The notes under the pieces are model-generated. The model searched no databases, had not been told where the DNA came from, and worked only from the letters and a program-made list of their open reading frames with translations. From Paenibacillus macquariensis (lineage in GTDB: Bacteria; Bacillota; Bacilli; Paenibacillales; Paenibacillaceae), in NCBI RefSeq assembly GCF_900156375.1, contig NZ_FTNK01000001.1, forward strand, positions 1 to 64,000: a stretch of 64,000 bases of DNA. The letters are read 5' to 3'. A program made the translations under genes and the position numbers. Position 1 is the stretch's first letter. Each line of letters opens with the position of its first letter. Below are positions 25,368 to 34,972 of the stretch, piece after piece.

Positions 25368-26786
25368 TTATTTCACGCCAAGATATTCCTTAATTCCGTC
25401 CACAATACCTTGAGCAACACGATTTTGCAAGCTTTCTGTGAATAGGCCGGCTTCATCTTGCTTATTACTTAGGTAACCAGATTCGAGTAGGACAGCAGCC
25501 ATATTAGTCTCGCGAATAACATGGAAGTTTCCGTAACGAACTCCGCGATCCTTAAACCCTGTAGCTCTCACTAAATATTTATGCATCACATTTGCTAATG
25601 CTTTACTACGATCATTCTTATAATACGTTTCAGTCCCTGATGCTGCTGATGAGCCCGAGCTGTTAGCATGGATAGAAATAAACACATCCGCTTTTAAATC
25701 ATTAGCTATTTTAACGCGTTCTTTAAGTTCTAGGAAAATATCATTACTACGTGTCAAAACGCCGTCTATTTTAGGTTCATTTTTTAACAATTTGTCCACT
25801 TTAAGAGCAACTGCCAAATTGAAATTCTTTTCCTTTTTACCCGTGATACCAATAGCTCCAGGATCTTGATTCCCATGACCAGCATCAATCACAGCAATTT
25901 TTTTGCCATTCCCTCCCACAGGAGTTCCTGGATTTGGAGAATCGGATGTCTTTAATGCTACAATAAGTAAGCTACCTTCAGCATAAATCGTATAATCCTT
26001 AGCGTAGTTCAAATCCATCACAATTCTCACGGTCGATGGCGAATTGTTATATAACGAGTACCGTACTTGTTCTATATCTGGGTAACCAACGACATGAAAG
26101 CTTCCTTGTAAATAGCTATCTAGTTGTTGGCTCGTCCCAAATGATTCAGAGAACTTCGCGTAGGGTATATCAATTACTATACGATTAGGCGAGGTCATTA
26201 CTGACACCTTAGGCTCTATACTACCTGTTGTGGAAATCATGAGACGATTATCGCTGTAGCTTAAGCTATTAATTAGTGCTAATTCAGCAGGTGTTGTTGG
26301 TTCAGTACCTGGCTCTTTATCAGGGTTAGGATCTGGTTTTCCATTCCCCGTATTCGAGGAGATCAAATATACTCTCTTGGTTACATTATCCCAGTTGACC
26401 TGAAGCCCTAGTTGCTCACTAACGAATCGAATCGGCACCAATACGGTGTCTGTCTTTAAAGCCGGTCCGATTGGAAGTGTAACTTCATTTCCATTCACAT
26501 ATCCACTCTTGTTGTTAACAACAAGATGAATGACTGTCGAATCATTATTGATCGTGACCGACTGCTTGCTTTTATCCCATGCAACTTTGAATCCTAGATT
26601 TTCCACGACCACACGAACGGGAATCATAACATTATTCTGAATCGTTTCAATTTTGGCATTCGTTGCTAAGACAAGTTCCGTACCGTCCAAATATATATTT
26701 GAATGCCCTGAGGCAGCTTGTCCTTTACCTGGAAACACCATAACGAAGATGATAATCATCACCAAGAAGCTAAATTTCTTCATCAT
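25368..26786 (-). CDS. secreted N-acetylmuramoyl-L-alanine amidase (copy 1)
   Basis: Peptidoglycan amidase cleaving the bond between MurNAc and L-Ala, 472 residues. Order: signal peptide (ends near GKGQAASG), a copper-amine-oxidase-N-like stalk domain (about 30-145, VPIRFVSEQLGLQVNWD), an AMIN-like targeting domain (about 170-280) and a C-terminal zinc Amidase_3 domain (about 297-470). Zn/catalytic motifs are VIDAGHGNQDPGAIG (His), EKNFNLAVALKV (Glu), SIHANSSGS (His) and VLLESGYLSN (catalytic Glu), so it should be active. It is paralogous to the protein at 27743-29242 with the same architecture, and is followed by its own GerMN gene. Confidence 0.93.
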   Translation of the reverse strand: MMKKFSFLVMIIIFVMVFPGKGQAASGHSNIYLDGTELVLATNAKIETIQNNVMIPVRVVVENLGFKVAWDKSKQSVTINNDSTVIHLVVNNKSGYVNGNEVTLPIGPALKTDTVLVPIRFVSEQLGLQVNWDNVTKRVYLISSNTGNGKPDPNPDKEPGTEPTTPAELALINSLSYSDNRLMISTTGSIEPKVSVMTSPNRIVIDIPYAKFSESFGTSQQLDSYLQGSFHVVGYPDIEQVRYSLYNNSPSTVRIVMDLNYAKDYTIYAEGSLLIVALKTSDSPNPGTPVGGNGKKIAVIDAGHGNQDPGAIGITGKKEKNFNLAVALKVDKLLKNEPKIDGVLTRSNDIFLELKERVKIANDLKADVFISIHANSSGSSAASGTETYYKNDRSKALANVMHKYLVRATGFKDRGVRYGNFHVIRETNMAAVLLESGYLSNKQDEAGLFTESLQNRVAQGIVDGIKEYLGVK

Positions 26787-26956
26787 TCACCCTACCATCC
26801 TTATTAATTTTGTTATTTGTAATTGAGTTAGTCCTAGTTTCACTTCCTTTCGATGGACAACTATTAGACGCACCTTTTCGCTAAAGGTTGCGAAAATATT
26901 CCTTTTAATGAAAAAAAGCCCCCTACTTTATAACTATGTAGAACATGCGTATTTAC

Positions 26957-26997
26957 GAAAAAAACCTTCACTCCCAATTATCGGAAATGAAGGTTTT
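26957..26997 (-). terminator. intrinsic terminator after gerMN copy 2
   Basis: Stem AAAACCTTCA / TGAAGGTTTT with a 17-base loop and a T run on the minus strand, about 40 bases past the gerMN copy 2 stop. It separates the two amidase-GerMN pairs into separate transcripts. Confidence 0.85.
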
Positions 26998-27035
26998 GTA
27001 CCAAATATCATATTTACATTTAGAAATTTTAAAAC

Positions 27036-27713
27036 TTATCGTACCATCGGATGCTCTAAATCAGCATGTCCCATTAAACTCTCAACAGCTGCACCATCCA
27101 CAAGCAGTTCAATACTTTTCACTTCTTCAAATTGAAATAACGTGTTCTTTAAAGCATCTAACGCGAACTGCTCGCCGCCAGCTCCTAATCTTGCTTCGTC
27201 AGGCATATGAATATCCATAGTTACTTTTCCACTATTAAATGATACGGTCTTAAGCGTAATCTTACTCCATAAGGAGATAAGTTCAGGATTACCATCAACT
27301 TGCAATGCTTTAAAGGCAGATTGATACTTATCGGTGGCATTCACGAAATGAATCTCTTGCTCCGATTTCTTAAGCACCGTGGCATCTGTATCCGTATAAT
27401 ACACCAGAATCTTTTCACTTTGCGTATTCTTCTTGTCCTGATTAGTAGTAGCATCCTCTTTGGGTGCGTCCTCCACTACTCCAGATGTAGCTACCTCTTT
27501 GGTGTCGGTTGTAAGTTTCTTTACTGGAGTATCTTTTTCTGTGGATGTACTATTATCCTTCGCTGGGGTTTCAGGAACATTCGCATTCGTAGTACTCGCC
27601 GTATTCCCCACGACTTGGGTACTACCTGCATCACTGAGAGGTTTCTGCCCACACCCCATGGCAATAAGCATTAGTAGAGATAATACTATTGAACAGCCTA
27701 GTTTTTTATTCAC
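27036..27713 (-). CDS. GerMN-domain lipoprotein (copy 2)
   Basis: Paralogue of the lipoprotein at 24575-25207: lipobox AMGC (Cys21), a Thr/Lys/Asp-rich linker (about 25-100) and a C-terminal GerMN domain (VYYTDTDATVLKKSEQE, VTMDIHMPDEARLGAGGEQF, IELLVDGAAVESLMGHADLE). The last ~60 residues are almost identical to copy 1 while linkers have diverged, as expected if only the folded domain is constrained. It begins about 29 bases after its amidase gene, so the two are co-transcribed and end at the terminator downstream. Confidence 0.88.
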   Translation of the reverse strand: MNKKLGCSIVLSLLMLIAMGCGQKPLSDAGSTQVVGNTASTTNANVPETPAKDNSTSTEKDTPVKKLTTDTKEVATSGVVEDAPKEDATTNQDKKNTQSEKILVYYTDTDATVLKKSEQEIHFVNATDKYQSAFKALQVDGNPELISLWSKITLKTVSFNSGKVTMDIHMPDEARLGAGGEQFALDALKNTLFQFEEVKSIELLVDGAAVESLMGHADLEHPMVR

Positions 27714-27742
27714 GACATCACATCCTCTTCAAGGAATTCTCT

Positions 27743-29242
27743 TTATTTAACACCCAAATATTCTTTAATTCCATTTACAATTGCTTGTGCCACTTTATTC
27801 TGATAGTCGTCTGAGTACATCATTAACTCATCCGAGCTATTACTTAGGAATCCAATTTCCAAAAGTACAGCGGGCATTTTTGTCTCTCTAATTACATGGA
27901 GACTATTACTTTTAACTCCACGGTCACTTAAACCCGTTGCTTTAATTAAATACTTATGGATGACGTTTGCTAGATCTTTACTACTACTCCTTTGGTAATA
28001 ATAAGTTTCTGTTCCACTTGGCTTAGATGAAGGATTACTGTTACCGTGAATAGATACAAACACATCCGCATACAATCGATTAGCCAACTGAGCACGTTCA
28101 GATAAAGTAGGGTATGTATCACTATCACGAGTCATTACAACATCTATATTGGATTCCTTAAGTAGAAGGGATTGAACTTTCAAAGAAACCGCTAAAGTAA
28201 AATCCTTCTCATGTTTTTTACTGATACTTAATGCCCCTGGATCTGATCCGCCATGGCCAGGATCAATAACAACAATCTTATGACCAGAAGGGACGACTGG
28301 AACTGGAACAAGTGGCGGAATAGTATTACTATCTTCAGAAGCATTCAAATCGATAATTAGCATCTTAGAATCCGAATCTTGACTTAGCTGATATGCATTA
28401 GCAGCATTCAGAGCAATGACAACACGAACTTTGTATGGATCACGAGTAAACAACGAATATCTCACTTCCGACACATTCGGATACCCACTGAGATCCAATT
28501 TCCCTTTCAATCCACTATCCAAAGGATGTATGGTTCCAAAAGAATCAGCGAAATTCGTATTCGGTAAATCAATGACAATCCGATCAGGATTTGTTAATCG
28601 TGAAATCTCCGGTGTTATTGCACCATCTAAAGTTACAAGTAGCTGGTTATTAACAAAACTGAGTCCATTGAGACGATTCAATGGATTTGTCGTCTGACCA
28701 CTTCCATCTATACCTGGAACTGATGTAGGAGGTGGTGTAGGAACATTAGGGGTTGGTGTTACTTCTCCTGTATCAACGCCTGCTTGTCCATTATTTATTG
28801 ACTCTTTGTTACCACTCGTTAAATAAACTGTCTTATCTACGTTATCCCAGCTAACCAAAAGTCCCATTTGTTCACTCACGAACCGAATTGGAACTAACAC
28901 CGTCTCGTTCTTAACTTGCGGGGCAGTATTCAATACGACTTGGTTACCATCAACCGTCGCTGATTGTTGATTGACCGTTAGCGTTATAATCTTTGTATCC
29001 TGTTGGATCATGACACCTTGTGTCTTCTGATTCCAATCGACCTTGAACTTGAGATTCTCAACAACGACACGAATGGGGATCATAACGTTCTCATTTATGA
29101 CCTGAACCTGGACACCAGAAGGCATACCTATTTCCTTACCATCAAGAATGATCTTTGACTGAACCGCAGCAGCACTCCCTTCGCTCGGAAACACGATAAG
29201 AAAGAACGCACATAAAAGTAATAAAAGACTAAATTTCTTCAT
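27743..29242 (-). CDS. secreted N-acetylmuramoyl-L-alanine amidase (copy 2)
   Basis: Second amidase of 499 residues with the same architecture as copy 1: signal peptide (ending near GSAAAVQ), stalk domain (VPIRFVSEQMGLLVSWD), AMIN-like domain (about 190-300) and Amidase_3 domain (from about 324). Zinc and catalytic residues are present in VIDPGHGGSDPGAL, EKDFTLAVSLKV, SIHGNSNPS and VLLEIGFLSN. A Pro/Gly/Thr-rich linker (about 155-190) differs from copy 1. First gene of the whole amidase/GerMN/SLH series. The intergenic region upstream holds a small dyad CTACC-TTTA-GGTAG (29316-29329) of unknown meaning. Confidence 0.93.
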   Translation of the reverse strand: MKKFSLLLLLCAFFLIVFPSEGSAAAVQSKIILDGKEIGMPSGVQVQVINENVMIPIRVVVENLKFKVDWNQKTQGVMIQQDTKIITLTVNQQSATVDGNQVVLNTAPQVKNETVLVPIRFVSEQMGLLVSWDNVDKTVYLTSGNKESINNGQAGVDTGEVTPTPNVPTPPPTSVPGIDGSGQTTNPLNRLNGLSFVNNQLLVTLDGAITPEISRLTNPDRIVIDLPNTNFADSFGTIHPLDSGLKGKLDLSGYPNVSEVRYSLFTRDPYKVRVVIALNAANAYQLSQDSDSKMLIIDLNASEDSNTIPPLVPVPVVPSGHKIVVIDPGHGGSDPGALSISKKHEKDFTLAVSLKVQSLLLKESNIDVVMTRDSDTYPTLSERAQLANRLYADVFVSIHGNSNPSSKPSGTETYYYQRSSSKDLANVIHKYLIKATGLSDRGVKSNSLHVIRETKMPAVLLEIGFLSNSSDELMMYSDDYQNKVAQAIVNGIKEYLGVK

Positions 29243-29420
29243 TATTCACCCCAGTTGTAATTATTTCTCGAAAAAACCATCTCTTCAACCCAATTTTCTC
29301 ATTAATAACATTATTCTACCTTTAGGTAGGCGATTCCTGCTCAAACTACAATATATTTTGAGGAATATACTAATTTTGTGGTATTTCCTGCACCGCAGTC
29401 GTTTGTTGTCATCACATGAG

Positions 29421-29458
29421 TAAAAAAAGCCTCCATTCCCATGAGGGGAATGAAGGCT
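29421..29458 (-). terminator. intrinsic terminator after leuD
   Basis: Minus-strand hairpin AGCCTTCATTCCC...GGGAATGGAGGCT with a run of seven T, about 36 bases downstream of the leuD stop. Confidence 0.92.
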
Positions 29459-29494
29459 TAGTAAATTACTAATTGTAAACTACTTATCTACTTC

Positions 29495-30097
29495 CTAGAC
29501 AAGAGCAAGACTAGCACGCTTTTGCTCATAAGTCGTAATGTCCGCTTCATGTTGTAGTGTAAGACCAATATCATCTAGACCTTGTAGAAGGAACTGGCGA
29601 CGATGCTCGTCAATGTTGAAATCAATGTGTAGACCATACTCATCCGTTAGCGTCTGGTTCTCTAGATCAACATGCAATTGATAACCATCATGTGCAGCTG
29701 TACGTTGGAATAAATCTTCCACTTGCTCTTCGGACAACTTAATAGGCAAGATACTATTCTTGAAACAGTTATTGTAGAAAATATCTGCAAAAGAAGGTGC
29801 AATGACACATTTGAATCCATAGTCTAAAATCGCCCATGGCGCATGCTCACGTGATGATCCACACCCAAAGTTCGCTCTCGATACGAGTACGGATGCACCG
29901 TTATAACGAGGTTTATTCAACTCAAAACTATCAATGTCTTTTCCTTCTTGATCAAAACGCCATTCATAGAATAAGAATTGACCAAACCCCGTACGTTCGA
30001 TTCTTTTCAAAAATTGTTTAGGAATGATAGCGTCTGTATCAACGTTAACGCGATCTACTGGGCCTACAATCCCAGTTAATTTAGTGAATGCTTCCAT
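29495..30097 (-). CDS. leuD: 3-isopropylmalate dehydratase small subunit
   Basis: Small (swivel-domain) subunit of isopropylmalate isomerase in leucine biosynthesis, 200 residues. Diagnostic segments are [35 protein letters not shown] and [20 protein letters not shown]. It follows leuC by 27 bases with an AGAGAGGAG site, in the usual leuCD order. leuA and leuB are not in the window. A terminator ends the transcript. Confidence 0.97.
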   Translation of the reverse strand: MEAFTKLTGIVGPVDRVNVDTDAIIPKQFLKRIERTGFGQFLFYEWRFDQEGKDIDSFELNKPRYNGASVLVSRANFGCGSSREHAPWAILDYGFKCVIAPSFADIFYNNCFKNSILPIKLSEEQVEDLFQRTAAHDGYQLHVDLENQTLTDEYGLHIDFNIDEHRRQFLLQGLDDIGLTLQHEADITTYEQKRASLALV

Positions 30098-30124
30098 TTG
30101 ATTATCTCCTCTCTTTCGATTTCT

Positions 30125-31546
30125 TTAGTTAACCGCTTCAGTCTTGAAGTTCCAGTCGCGCACGTCCACGAAACGACCTTTGATTGCAGCAGCAGCAGCC
30201 ATAGCAGGAGATACTAGGTGCGTACGTCCTCCACGTCCTTGACGTCCTTCGAAGTTACGGTTCGAAGTAGAAGCACAACGTTGTCCTGGTTCAAGAACAT
30301 CCGGATTCATCGCAAGACACATACTACATCCTGCATCACGCCATTCAAATCCCGCTTCTGTGAAAATTTTGTCTAATCCTTCTTCTTCGGCTTGAATTTT
30401 CACACGACCAGATCCCGGTACAACGATAGCTGTAACCTTATCTGATACTTTGTGCCCTTTCGCTACTTGCGAAGCTGCACGCAAATCTTCAATTCGACCA
30501 TTCGTACAAGAACCGATAAACACATAATCAATCTCAATTTCAGTGATTGGTGTACCCGGTGTAAGACCCATATATTCTAGCGCTTTCTCAGCAGCTTTAC
30601 GTTCATTTTCTGTTGGCAACTCCGCAGGTACAGGAACTTTAGACGTAATATCTGTTCCCATCCCAGGACTTGTTCCCCAGGTCACCTGTGGAATCAATGA
30701 ATCCACATCGAATTCCAATATGAGGTCAAATGCAGCACCTTCGTCTGTAAGCAATAGCTTCCAGCCTTCAACAGCTTTATCGTAAGCTGCATCTTGAGGT
30801 ACATGTTGACGTCCACGTAGATATTCAAATGTCGTCTCATCTGGAGCGATCAAACCTGCTCTAGCGCCACCTTCAATAGACATGTTGCAGACCGTCATAC
30901 GTTCTTCCATCGTCAACGACTTGATGGATTCACCCGTGTATTCAATAACATATCCAGTAGCGAAATCTGTACCATACTTAGCGATAACACCTAGAATCAT
31001 ATCTTTTGCAGTAACGCCTGCTTTACGGTTACCTAAAAAACGGATTTCCATCGTCTTCGCTTTGGATTGTTGCAAACATTGCGTTGCAAGAACGTGTTCT
31101 ACTTCACTTGTACCAATTCCGAAGGCCAAAGCCCCGAAAGCGCCGTGAGTAGAAGTATGGCTATCGCCACACACGATTGTTTTACCAGGATGCGTAAGTC
31201 CAAGTTCAGGACCCATAACGTGAACTACCCCTTGATCGATAGAATCAAGATCATATAATGTTACGCCGAAATCACGACAGTTCTGTGACAGCGTATCGAT
31301 TTGTTGCTTGGAGATAGGATCTTTAATGTTAAAACGATCTTTCGTTGGTACATTATGATCCATCGTTGCAAATGTCAACTCAGGACGTCGTACTTGACGT
31401 CCACTTAGACGAAGACCTTCAAATGCTTGCGGAGATGTCACTTCATGAACAAGGTGCAAATCGATATAAAGAATACTCGGCTTGCCCTCTTCCTGATGAA
31501 TGACGTGATTTTCCCAAATTTTCTCGAACATTGTCTTTTTACTCAT
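30125..31546 (-). CDS. leuC: 3-isopropylmalate dehydratase large subunit
   Basis: Catalytic subunit of isopropylmalate isomerase (converts 2- to 3-isopropylmalate), about 473 residues, an aconitase-family enzyme. The 4Fe-4S cysteines are in [13 protein letters not shown] and [12 protein letters not shown], and [20 protein letters not shown] is characteristic. The frame is open to a GTG at 31555, but GGGGTG spacing favours the ATG pair at 31549/31546; the sequence [11 protein letters not shown] is a normal LeuC beginning. It is transcribed divergently from a LysR-type regulator, with overlapping dyads in between. Confidence 0.96.
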   Translation of the reverse strand: MSKKTMFEKIWENHVIHQEEGKPSILYIDLHLVHEVTSPQAFEGLRLSGRQVRRPELTFATMDHNVPTKDRFNIKDPISKQQIDTLSQNCRDFGVTLYDLDSIDQGVVHVMGPELGLTHPGKTIVCGDSHTSTHGAFGALAFGIGTSEVEHVLATQCLQQSKAKTMEIRFLGNRKAGVTAKDMILGVIAKYGTDFATGYVIEYTGESIKSLTMEERMTVCNMSIEGGARAGLIAPDETTFEYLRGRQHVPQDAAYDKAVEGWKLLLTDEGAAFDLILEFDVDSLIPQVTWGTSPGMGTDITSKVPVPAELPTENERKAAEKALEYMGLTPGTPITEIEIDYVFIGSCTNGRIEDLRAASQVAKGHKVSDKVTAIVVPGSGRVKIQAEEEGLDKIFTEAGFEWRDAGCSMCLAMNPDVLEPGQRCASTSNRNFEGRQGRGGRTHLVSPAMAAAAAIKGRFVDVRDWNFKTEAVN

Positions 31547-31658
31547 CATATTCACCCCATCTTAAATTCGAACTTTGGAAGAAACACCCTAATTGAACGG
31601 CATTTCTTGAATAAAGCTATGATAACATCGATCTCTTCATTGTTCCAAGATATAATAT

Positions 31659-31685
31659 CTATAAATGCTATAGGTTTCAACTATA
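31659..31685. promoter_or_regulatory. overlapping dyads between leuC and the LysR gene
   Basis: CTATAAATGCTATAG (31659-31673) and TATAGGTTTCAACTATA (31669-31685) share a central half-site, giving three CTATA/TATAG half-sites spaced at roughly one helical turn. Such arrays in a divergent regulator/target gap are typical LysR-type binding sites. The LysR product is the obvious candidate ligand of the site. Confidence 0.5.
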
Positions 31686-31791
31686 AGATGTTAGAATAAT
31701 ATAGGAGAAACGGGTACAATAGATCCAATATATTCACATTGTAAGAAACGATAACAATTTGTCCCTACTAACTTTAAAGGATGATTATTTA

Positions 31792-32703
31792 ATGGAACTA
31801 AGACAATTACAATATGCGTTACAAATCGCTGCTGAACGTAATTTCTCAAGAGCTGCAGAGAAGTTACACATTGCTCAACCTTCTCTCAGCCAGCAGTTAT
31901 CCAAGCTTGAGAAAGAAATTGGCGTACTTCTTTTTCAAAGAAATACGAGCAGTGTTGAACTCACACATGCAGGTGCTGCATTCATGGAACAAGCACAGAA
32001 AATCATAGATGCCGTAGAATTGTTGCGACAAGAAATGTCCGACATATCACAACTTCGCGGAGGAAAAGTTGTCGTGGGAAGTATGCCTATTACCGGTTCT
32101 CATTTGCTTCCTTATGTACTTCCAACCTTCAAGCTAACTTTTCCAGATATAGAGATCTCTCTCGTAGAAGATTCCTCTATGAATCTGGAGAAGCTGACTG
32201 CGCTTGGAAAAACAGATTTAAGTCTACTCTCTCTTCCACTTGTGGAGCCTTCTCTTGCCTATGAGATCATCGGGAAAGAATTAATTGATCTTGCCGTCCC
32301 TCCAAATCACCCATTAGCTAAGAGAGCAATGGCAAGTAAAAGACCTGTAGCGGTTAAATTAGAAGAGTTAAAAGACGAACCTTTTATCGTGCTAAAGAGA
32401 GGTCAAGGATTTCGTAAAATGACCATTGAGCTCTGCCAACAAGCTGGATTTGAACCTCAAGTCGTATTCGAAAGTAGCAATATGGAGACGATCCAATCTC
32501 TTGTTGCCGCTGGTATGGGTGTGACATTCGTCCCAAGGTATATTGCTCGAGCTCCTAGATCTGAGTTCGTTCCTGTGTACTTACCATTAGCTGATCCTGT
32601 TCCTTACCGTACGCTTGTTGTTGCATATCGTAAAGGACGTTATCTCTCTAAGGCAGCTGAAGCTTTTATCGAGACATTCAAGAAATCGATGGCAGGGATA
32701 TAA
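31792..32703 (+). CDS. LysR-family transcriptional regulator
   Basis: LysR-type regulator of 303 residues with an N-terminal winged HTH (ALQIAAERNFSRAAEKLHIA, QPSLSQQLSKLEKEIG) and a C-terminal periplasmic-binding-like effector domain (from about 90). A longer frame from TTG 31759 contains the AAAGGATG site, so ATG 31792 is the start. It is transcribed away from leuCD, and such divergent pairs usually mean that the regulator controls the neighbour. Effector unknown; an intermediate of the leucine pathway would be a reasonable guess. Another possible target is the convergent mtnU gene, but no site is seen there. Confidence 0.9.
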   Translation: MELRQLQYALQIAAERNFSRAAEKLHIAQPSLSQQLSKLEKEIGVLLFQRNTSSVELTHAGAAFMEQAQKIIDAVELLRQEMSDISQLRGGKVVVGSMPITGSHLLPYVLPTFKLTFPDIEISLVEDSSMNLEKLTALGKTDLSLLSLPLVEPSLAYEIIGKELIDLAVPPNHPLAKRAMASKRPVAVKLEELKDEPFIVLKRGQGFRKMTIELCQQAGFEPQVVFESSNMETIQSLVAAGMGVTFVPRYIARAPRSEFVPVYLPLADPVPYRTLVVAYRKGRYLSKAAEAFIETFKKSMAGI

Positions 32704-32725
32704 TCTAGATAGGAGCGCTTACTAC

Positions 32726-33544
32726 TTACTTATTATAAAGTTCAGGTCGGCGGTCTTGGAAAATAGGAATCCGGCTTCTCACTTCGTCTACAAGTGACAA
32801 CGAGAGTTCAGCAGTCACGATTTCTTCACCTTCTCCACCTTCAGCAACAATCTCGCCCCATGGATCAATAATCATGGAATGACCGAAGAATGAAGCTTCA
32901 CCGTTATCCCCAACTGTGTTACAAGCAACAACATACATCTGATTCTCAATGGCACGTGCCATAAGCAGTGTACGCCAATGATGCAAGCGGGGATGCGGCC
33001 ATTCAGCTGGAACAAACAGTACCTTGGCCCCATTTAGTGCTAGACTACGTGCCATTTCTGGAAAACGAATATCATAACAAATAGATACCCCAGCTTTAAA
33101 ATCATTATTCACGGGAAAAGTGACTAGTTCTTGGCCTGGAACTAAATATTTCTCTTCATTCATTAAGCAGAACAAGTGAATTTTCGAATATTTAGCAATT
33201 TCTTCCCCTTGTCGGTCGAACACATACATCGAATTCGTAATCTGATCGCCATTCGCTTCAGCAATCGAACCGCCTATAATGAAGACATCATTTTTTTTGG
33301 CAAAAGAACTTAGCCATTCCTTGCTATGCTCACCGCGATCATCCGCTATTTCTTGAATTTGTTCCAATGCATACCCTGTATTCCACATTTCAGGCAACAT
33401 AAGAAGATCAGGTTTGGGTGTCTGTCCCACGGCTTTCTCCATTAAAGAGCGGATATGCAACACATTCGCTTCTGGGTCCCCTAATTGAATAGGTGTTTGA
33501 ATCAATGCTATACGTAATTGGTCTTTGTTTGTTAGATTTGTCAT
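32726..33544 (-). CDS. mtnU: carbon-nitrogen hydrolase (omega-amidase) of the methionine salvage cluster
   Basis: Nitrilase-superfamily amidase, 272 residues, with the catalytic triad Glu (LMLPEMWNTGY), Lys (YSKIHLF) and Cys (VSICYDIRFPEMARSL). In Bacillus the orthologous gene ykrU/mtnU stands divergently next to mtnE, the same arrangement as here. MtnU is thought to hydrolyse 2-oxoglutaramate or a related oxo-acid amide formed when MtnE uses glutamine as amino donor. The GAGGCGAGG site precedes the ATG. Transcribed toward the LysR gene, convergent with it with only about 22 bases between. Confidence 0.88.
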   Translation of the reverse strand: MTNLTNKDQLRIALIQTPIQLGDPEANVLHIRSLMEKAVGQTPKPDLLMLPEMWNTGYALEQIQEIADDRGEHSKEWLSSFAKKNDVFIIGGSIAEANGDQITNSMYVFDRQGEEIAKYSKIHLFCLMNEEKYLVPGQELVTFPVNNDFKAGVSICYDIRFPEMARSLALNGAKVLFVPAEWPHPRLHHWRTLLMARAIENQMYVVACNTVGDNGEASFFGHSMIIDPWGEIVAEGGEGEEIVTAELSLSLVDEVRSRIPIFQDRRPELYNK

Positions 33545-33696
33545 GATCCTCGCCTCTATTCCAATTGATATACATCATCTTATCTTGTTGAACCATTCCC
33601 ATGCAACAATTCCTTATGTTAATTCAATCTATACAGCCCGGTTAAATGATGATAAATTAAATTTACTATATTTTTAAGAGAGTAGTGTGATTAAGG

Positions 33697-34908
33697 ATGA
33701 CCAGTCACCCAAACAACCAGAATAACGTCTCAGCCTTTCAGATCGAACCGGCCGATGTTATTAAGGGACTACCTAGCCAGTTTTTTGCTAATCTAGTTCA
33801 GAAAGTCAATCGTGAGATTGCCGAAGGCCATGATGTCATTAATCTAGGACAAGGTAATCCCGATACACCAACACCAGAACATATCGTGAAAGAGTTACAA
33901 AGTGCGGCGGCTAACCCGCTTTATCATAAGTACCCTCCTTTTACGGGCTATTCTTTTCTAAAAGAAGCCATTGCTACACGATATCTCGAAGATTACGGTG
34001 TTGTTCTTGATCCTGAGACAGAAGTCGCTATTCTATTCGGGGGCAAAACAGGGCTTGTAGAGTTACCTCAAGTCGTTCTTAATCCAGGAGATCTCTGCCT
34101 TGTACCAGACCCAGGATATCCAGATTATTGGTCGGGTGTAGCGCTGGCACGTGCTGAAATGTCCTTCATGCCTCTTCTCAAAGAGAATAAATTCTTACCT
34201 GATTACAATCAGATTAGTGATGAAGATAAAGCTCGTGCAAAGCTCATGTTCCTGAATTATCCTAACAACCCAACATCTGCAACGGCTCCTCTTTCTTTCT
34301 ATGAAGAAACCGTAGAATTCGCTGCAAAGAACGAAATTATTGTAGCCAGTGACTTCGCCTATGGCGCTATCGGATTCGACGGTAAGCAGCCTGTCAGCTT
34401 CCTTCAAGCACCTGGTGCCAAAGAAATAGGAATCGAGATGTACACCCTCTCCAAAACGTATAATATGGCTGGATGGCGTGTAGGATTTGCTCTTGGTAAT
34501 GCCGAAGTGATCTCACACATTAATTCGCTTCAAGATCATATGTATGTCAGTCTATTCGGGGGTATCCAATCTGCTGCTGCCGTCGCACTCACTTCATCTC
34601 AGGATTGTGTTCATGAGTTAGTGGCTCGATATGAATCTAGACGGAATGCGTTACACACGGCATTAGATGAAATCGGTTGGCACACCGATCGACCGAGTGG
34701 CTCATTCTTTAGTTGGTTACCTGTCCCTGAGGGGCATACGTCCGTCTCTTTCTCAGATCTCCTACTTAAAGAAGCTAAAGTAGCTGTCGCACCAGGTGTA
34801 GGATTCGGTAGTTGTGGAGAAGGTTATGTACGTATAGGCTTACTTAGCTCCGAGGCTAGACTACAAGAAGCAGTCGCACGGATCGGTAAACTAGGCATCT
34901 TCTCATAA
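33697..34908 (+). CDS. mtnE: methionine-salvage aminotransferase (2-oxo-4-methylthiobutanoate to methionine)
   Basis: PLP-dependent class-I aminotransferase of 403 residues catalysing the last step of methionine salvage. The PLP lysine is in YTLSKTYNMAGWRVGF. Other matches are INLGQGNPDTPTPEHIV, LFGGKTGLVELPQ, PDPGYPDYWSG and FLNYPNNPTSA. The N-terminal IKGLPSQFFANLVQKVNREI closely follows B. subtilis MtnE/YkrV. The ATG has only an AAGG directly before it and AAGAGAG farther up, so initiation looks weak. Divergent from mtnU. No SAM riboswitch is visible upstream, although S-box control is common for these genes in Bacilli. Confidence 0.9.
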   Translation: MTSHPNNQNNVSAFQIEPADVIKGLPSQFFANLVQKVNREIAEGHDVINLGQGNPDTPTPEHIVKELQSAAANPLYHKYPPFTGYSFLKEAIATRYLEDYGVVLDPETEVAILFGGKTGLVELPQVVLNPGDLCLVPDPGYPDYWSGVALARAEMSFMPLLKENKFLPDYNQISDEDKARAKLMFLNYPNNPTSATAPLSFYEETVEFAAKNEIIVASDFAYGAIGFDGKQPVSFLQAPGAKEIGIEMYTLSKTYNMAGWRVGFALGNAEVISHINSLQDHMYVSLFGGIQSAAAVALTSSQDCVHELVARYESRRNALHTALDEIGWHTDRPSGSFFSWLPVPEGHTSVSFSDLLLKEAKVAVAPGVGFGSCGEGYVRIGLLSSEARLQEAVARIGKLGIFS

Positions 34909-34972
34909 TCTTTGCAAAGGGTTCCTATCCATGGTATCCTATTTGAAAATAAACGTATCTTTTAAAGTGTGA

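Noticed and set aside
26905..26940. Second terminator-like hairpin (CTAC...GTAG then GGGGC and T7) between the amidase-GerMN pairs
   Set aside because: The stem has only about four pairs; the T run alone is not enough, and a much better terminator lies at 26957-26997.
29316..29329. Small dyad CTACC-TTTA-GGTAG upstream of amidase copy 2
   Set aside because: Arms are only five bases and no second copy is seen before related genes; noted in the gene entry but not called as an operator.
33545..33696. Possible S-box (SAM) riboswitch before mtnE
   Set aside because: The gap between mtnU and mtnE is about 150 bases and shows none of the conserved S-box segments or a terminator stem.
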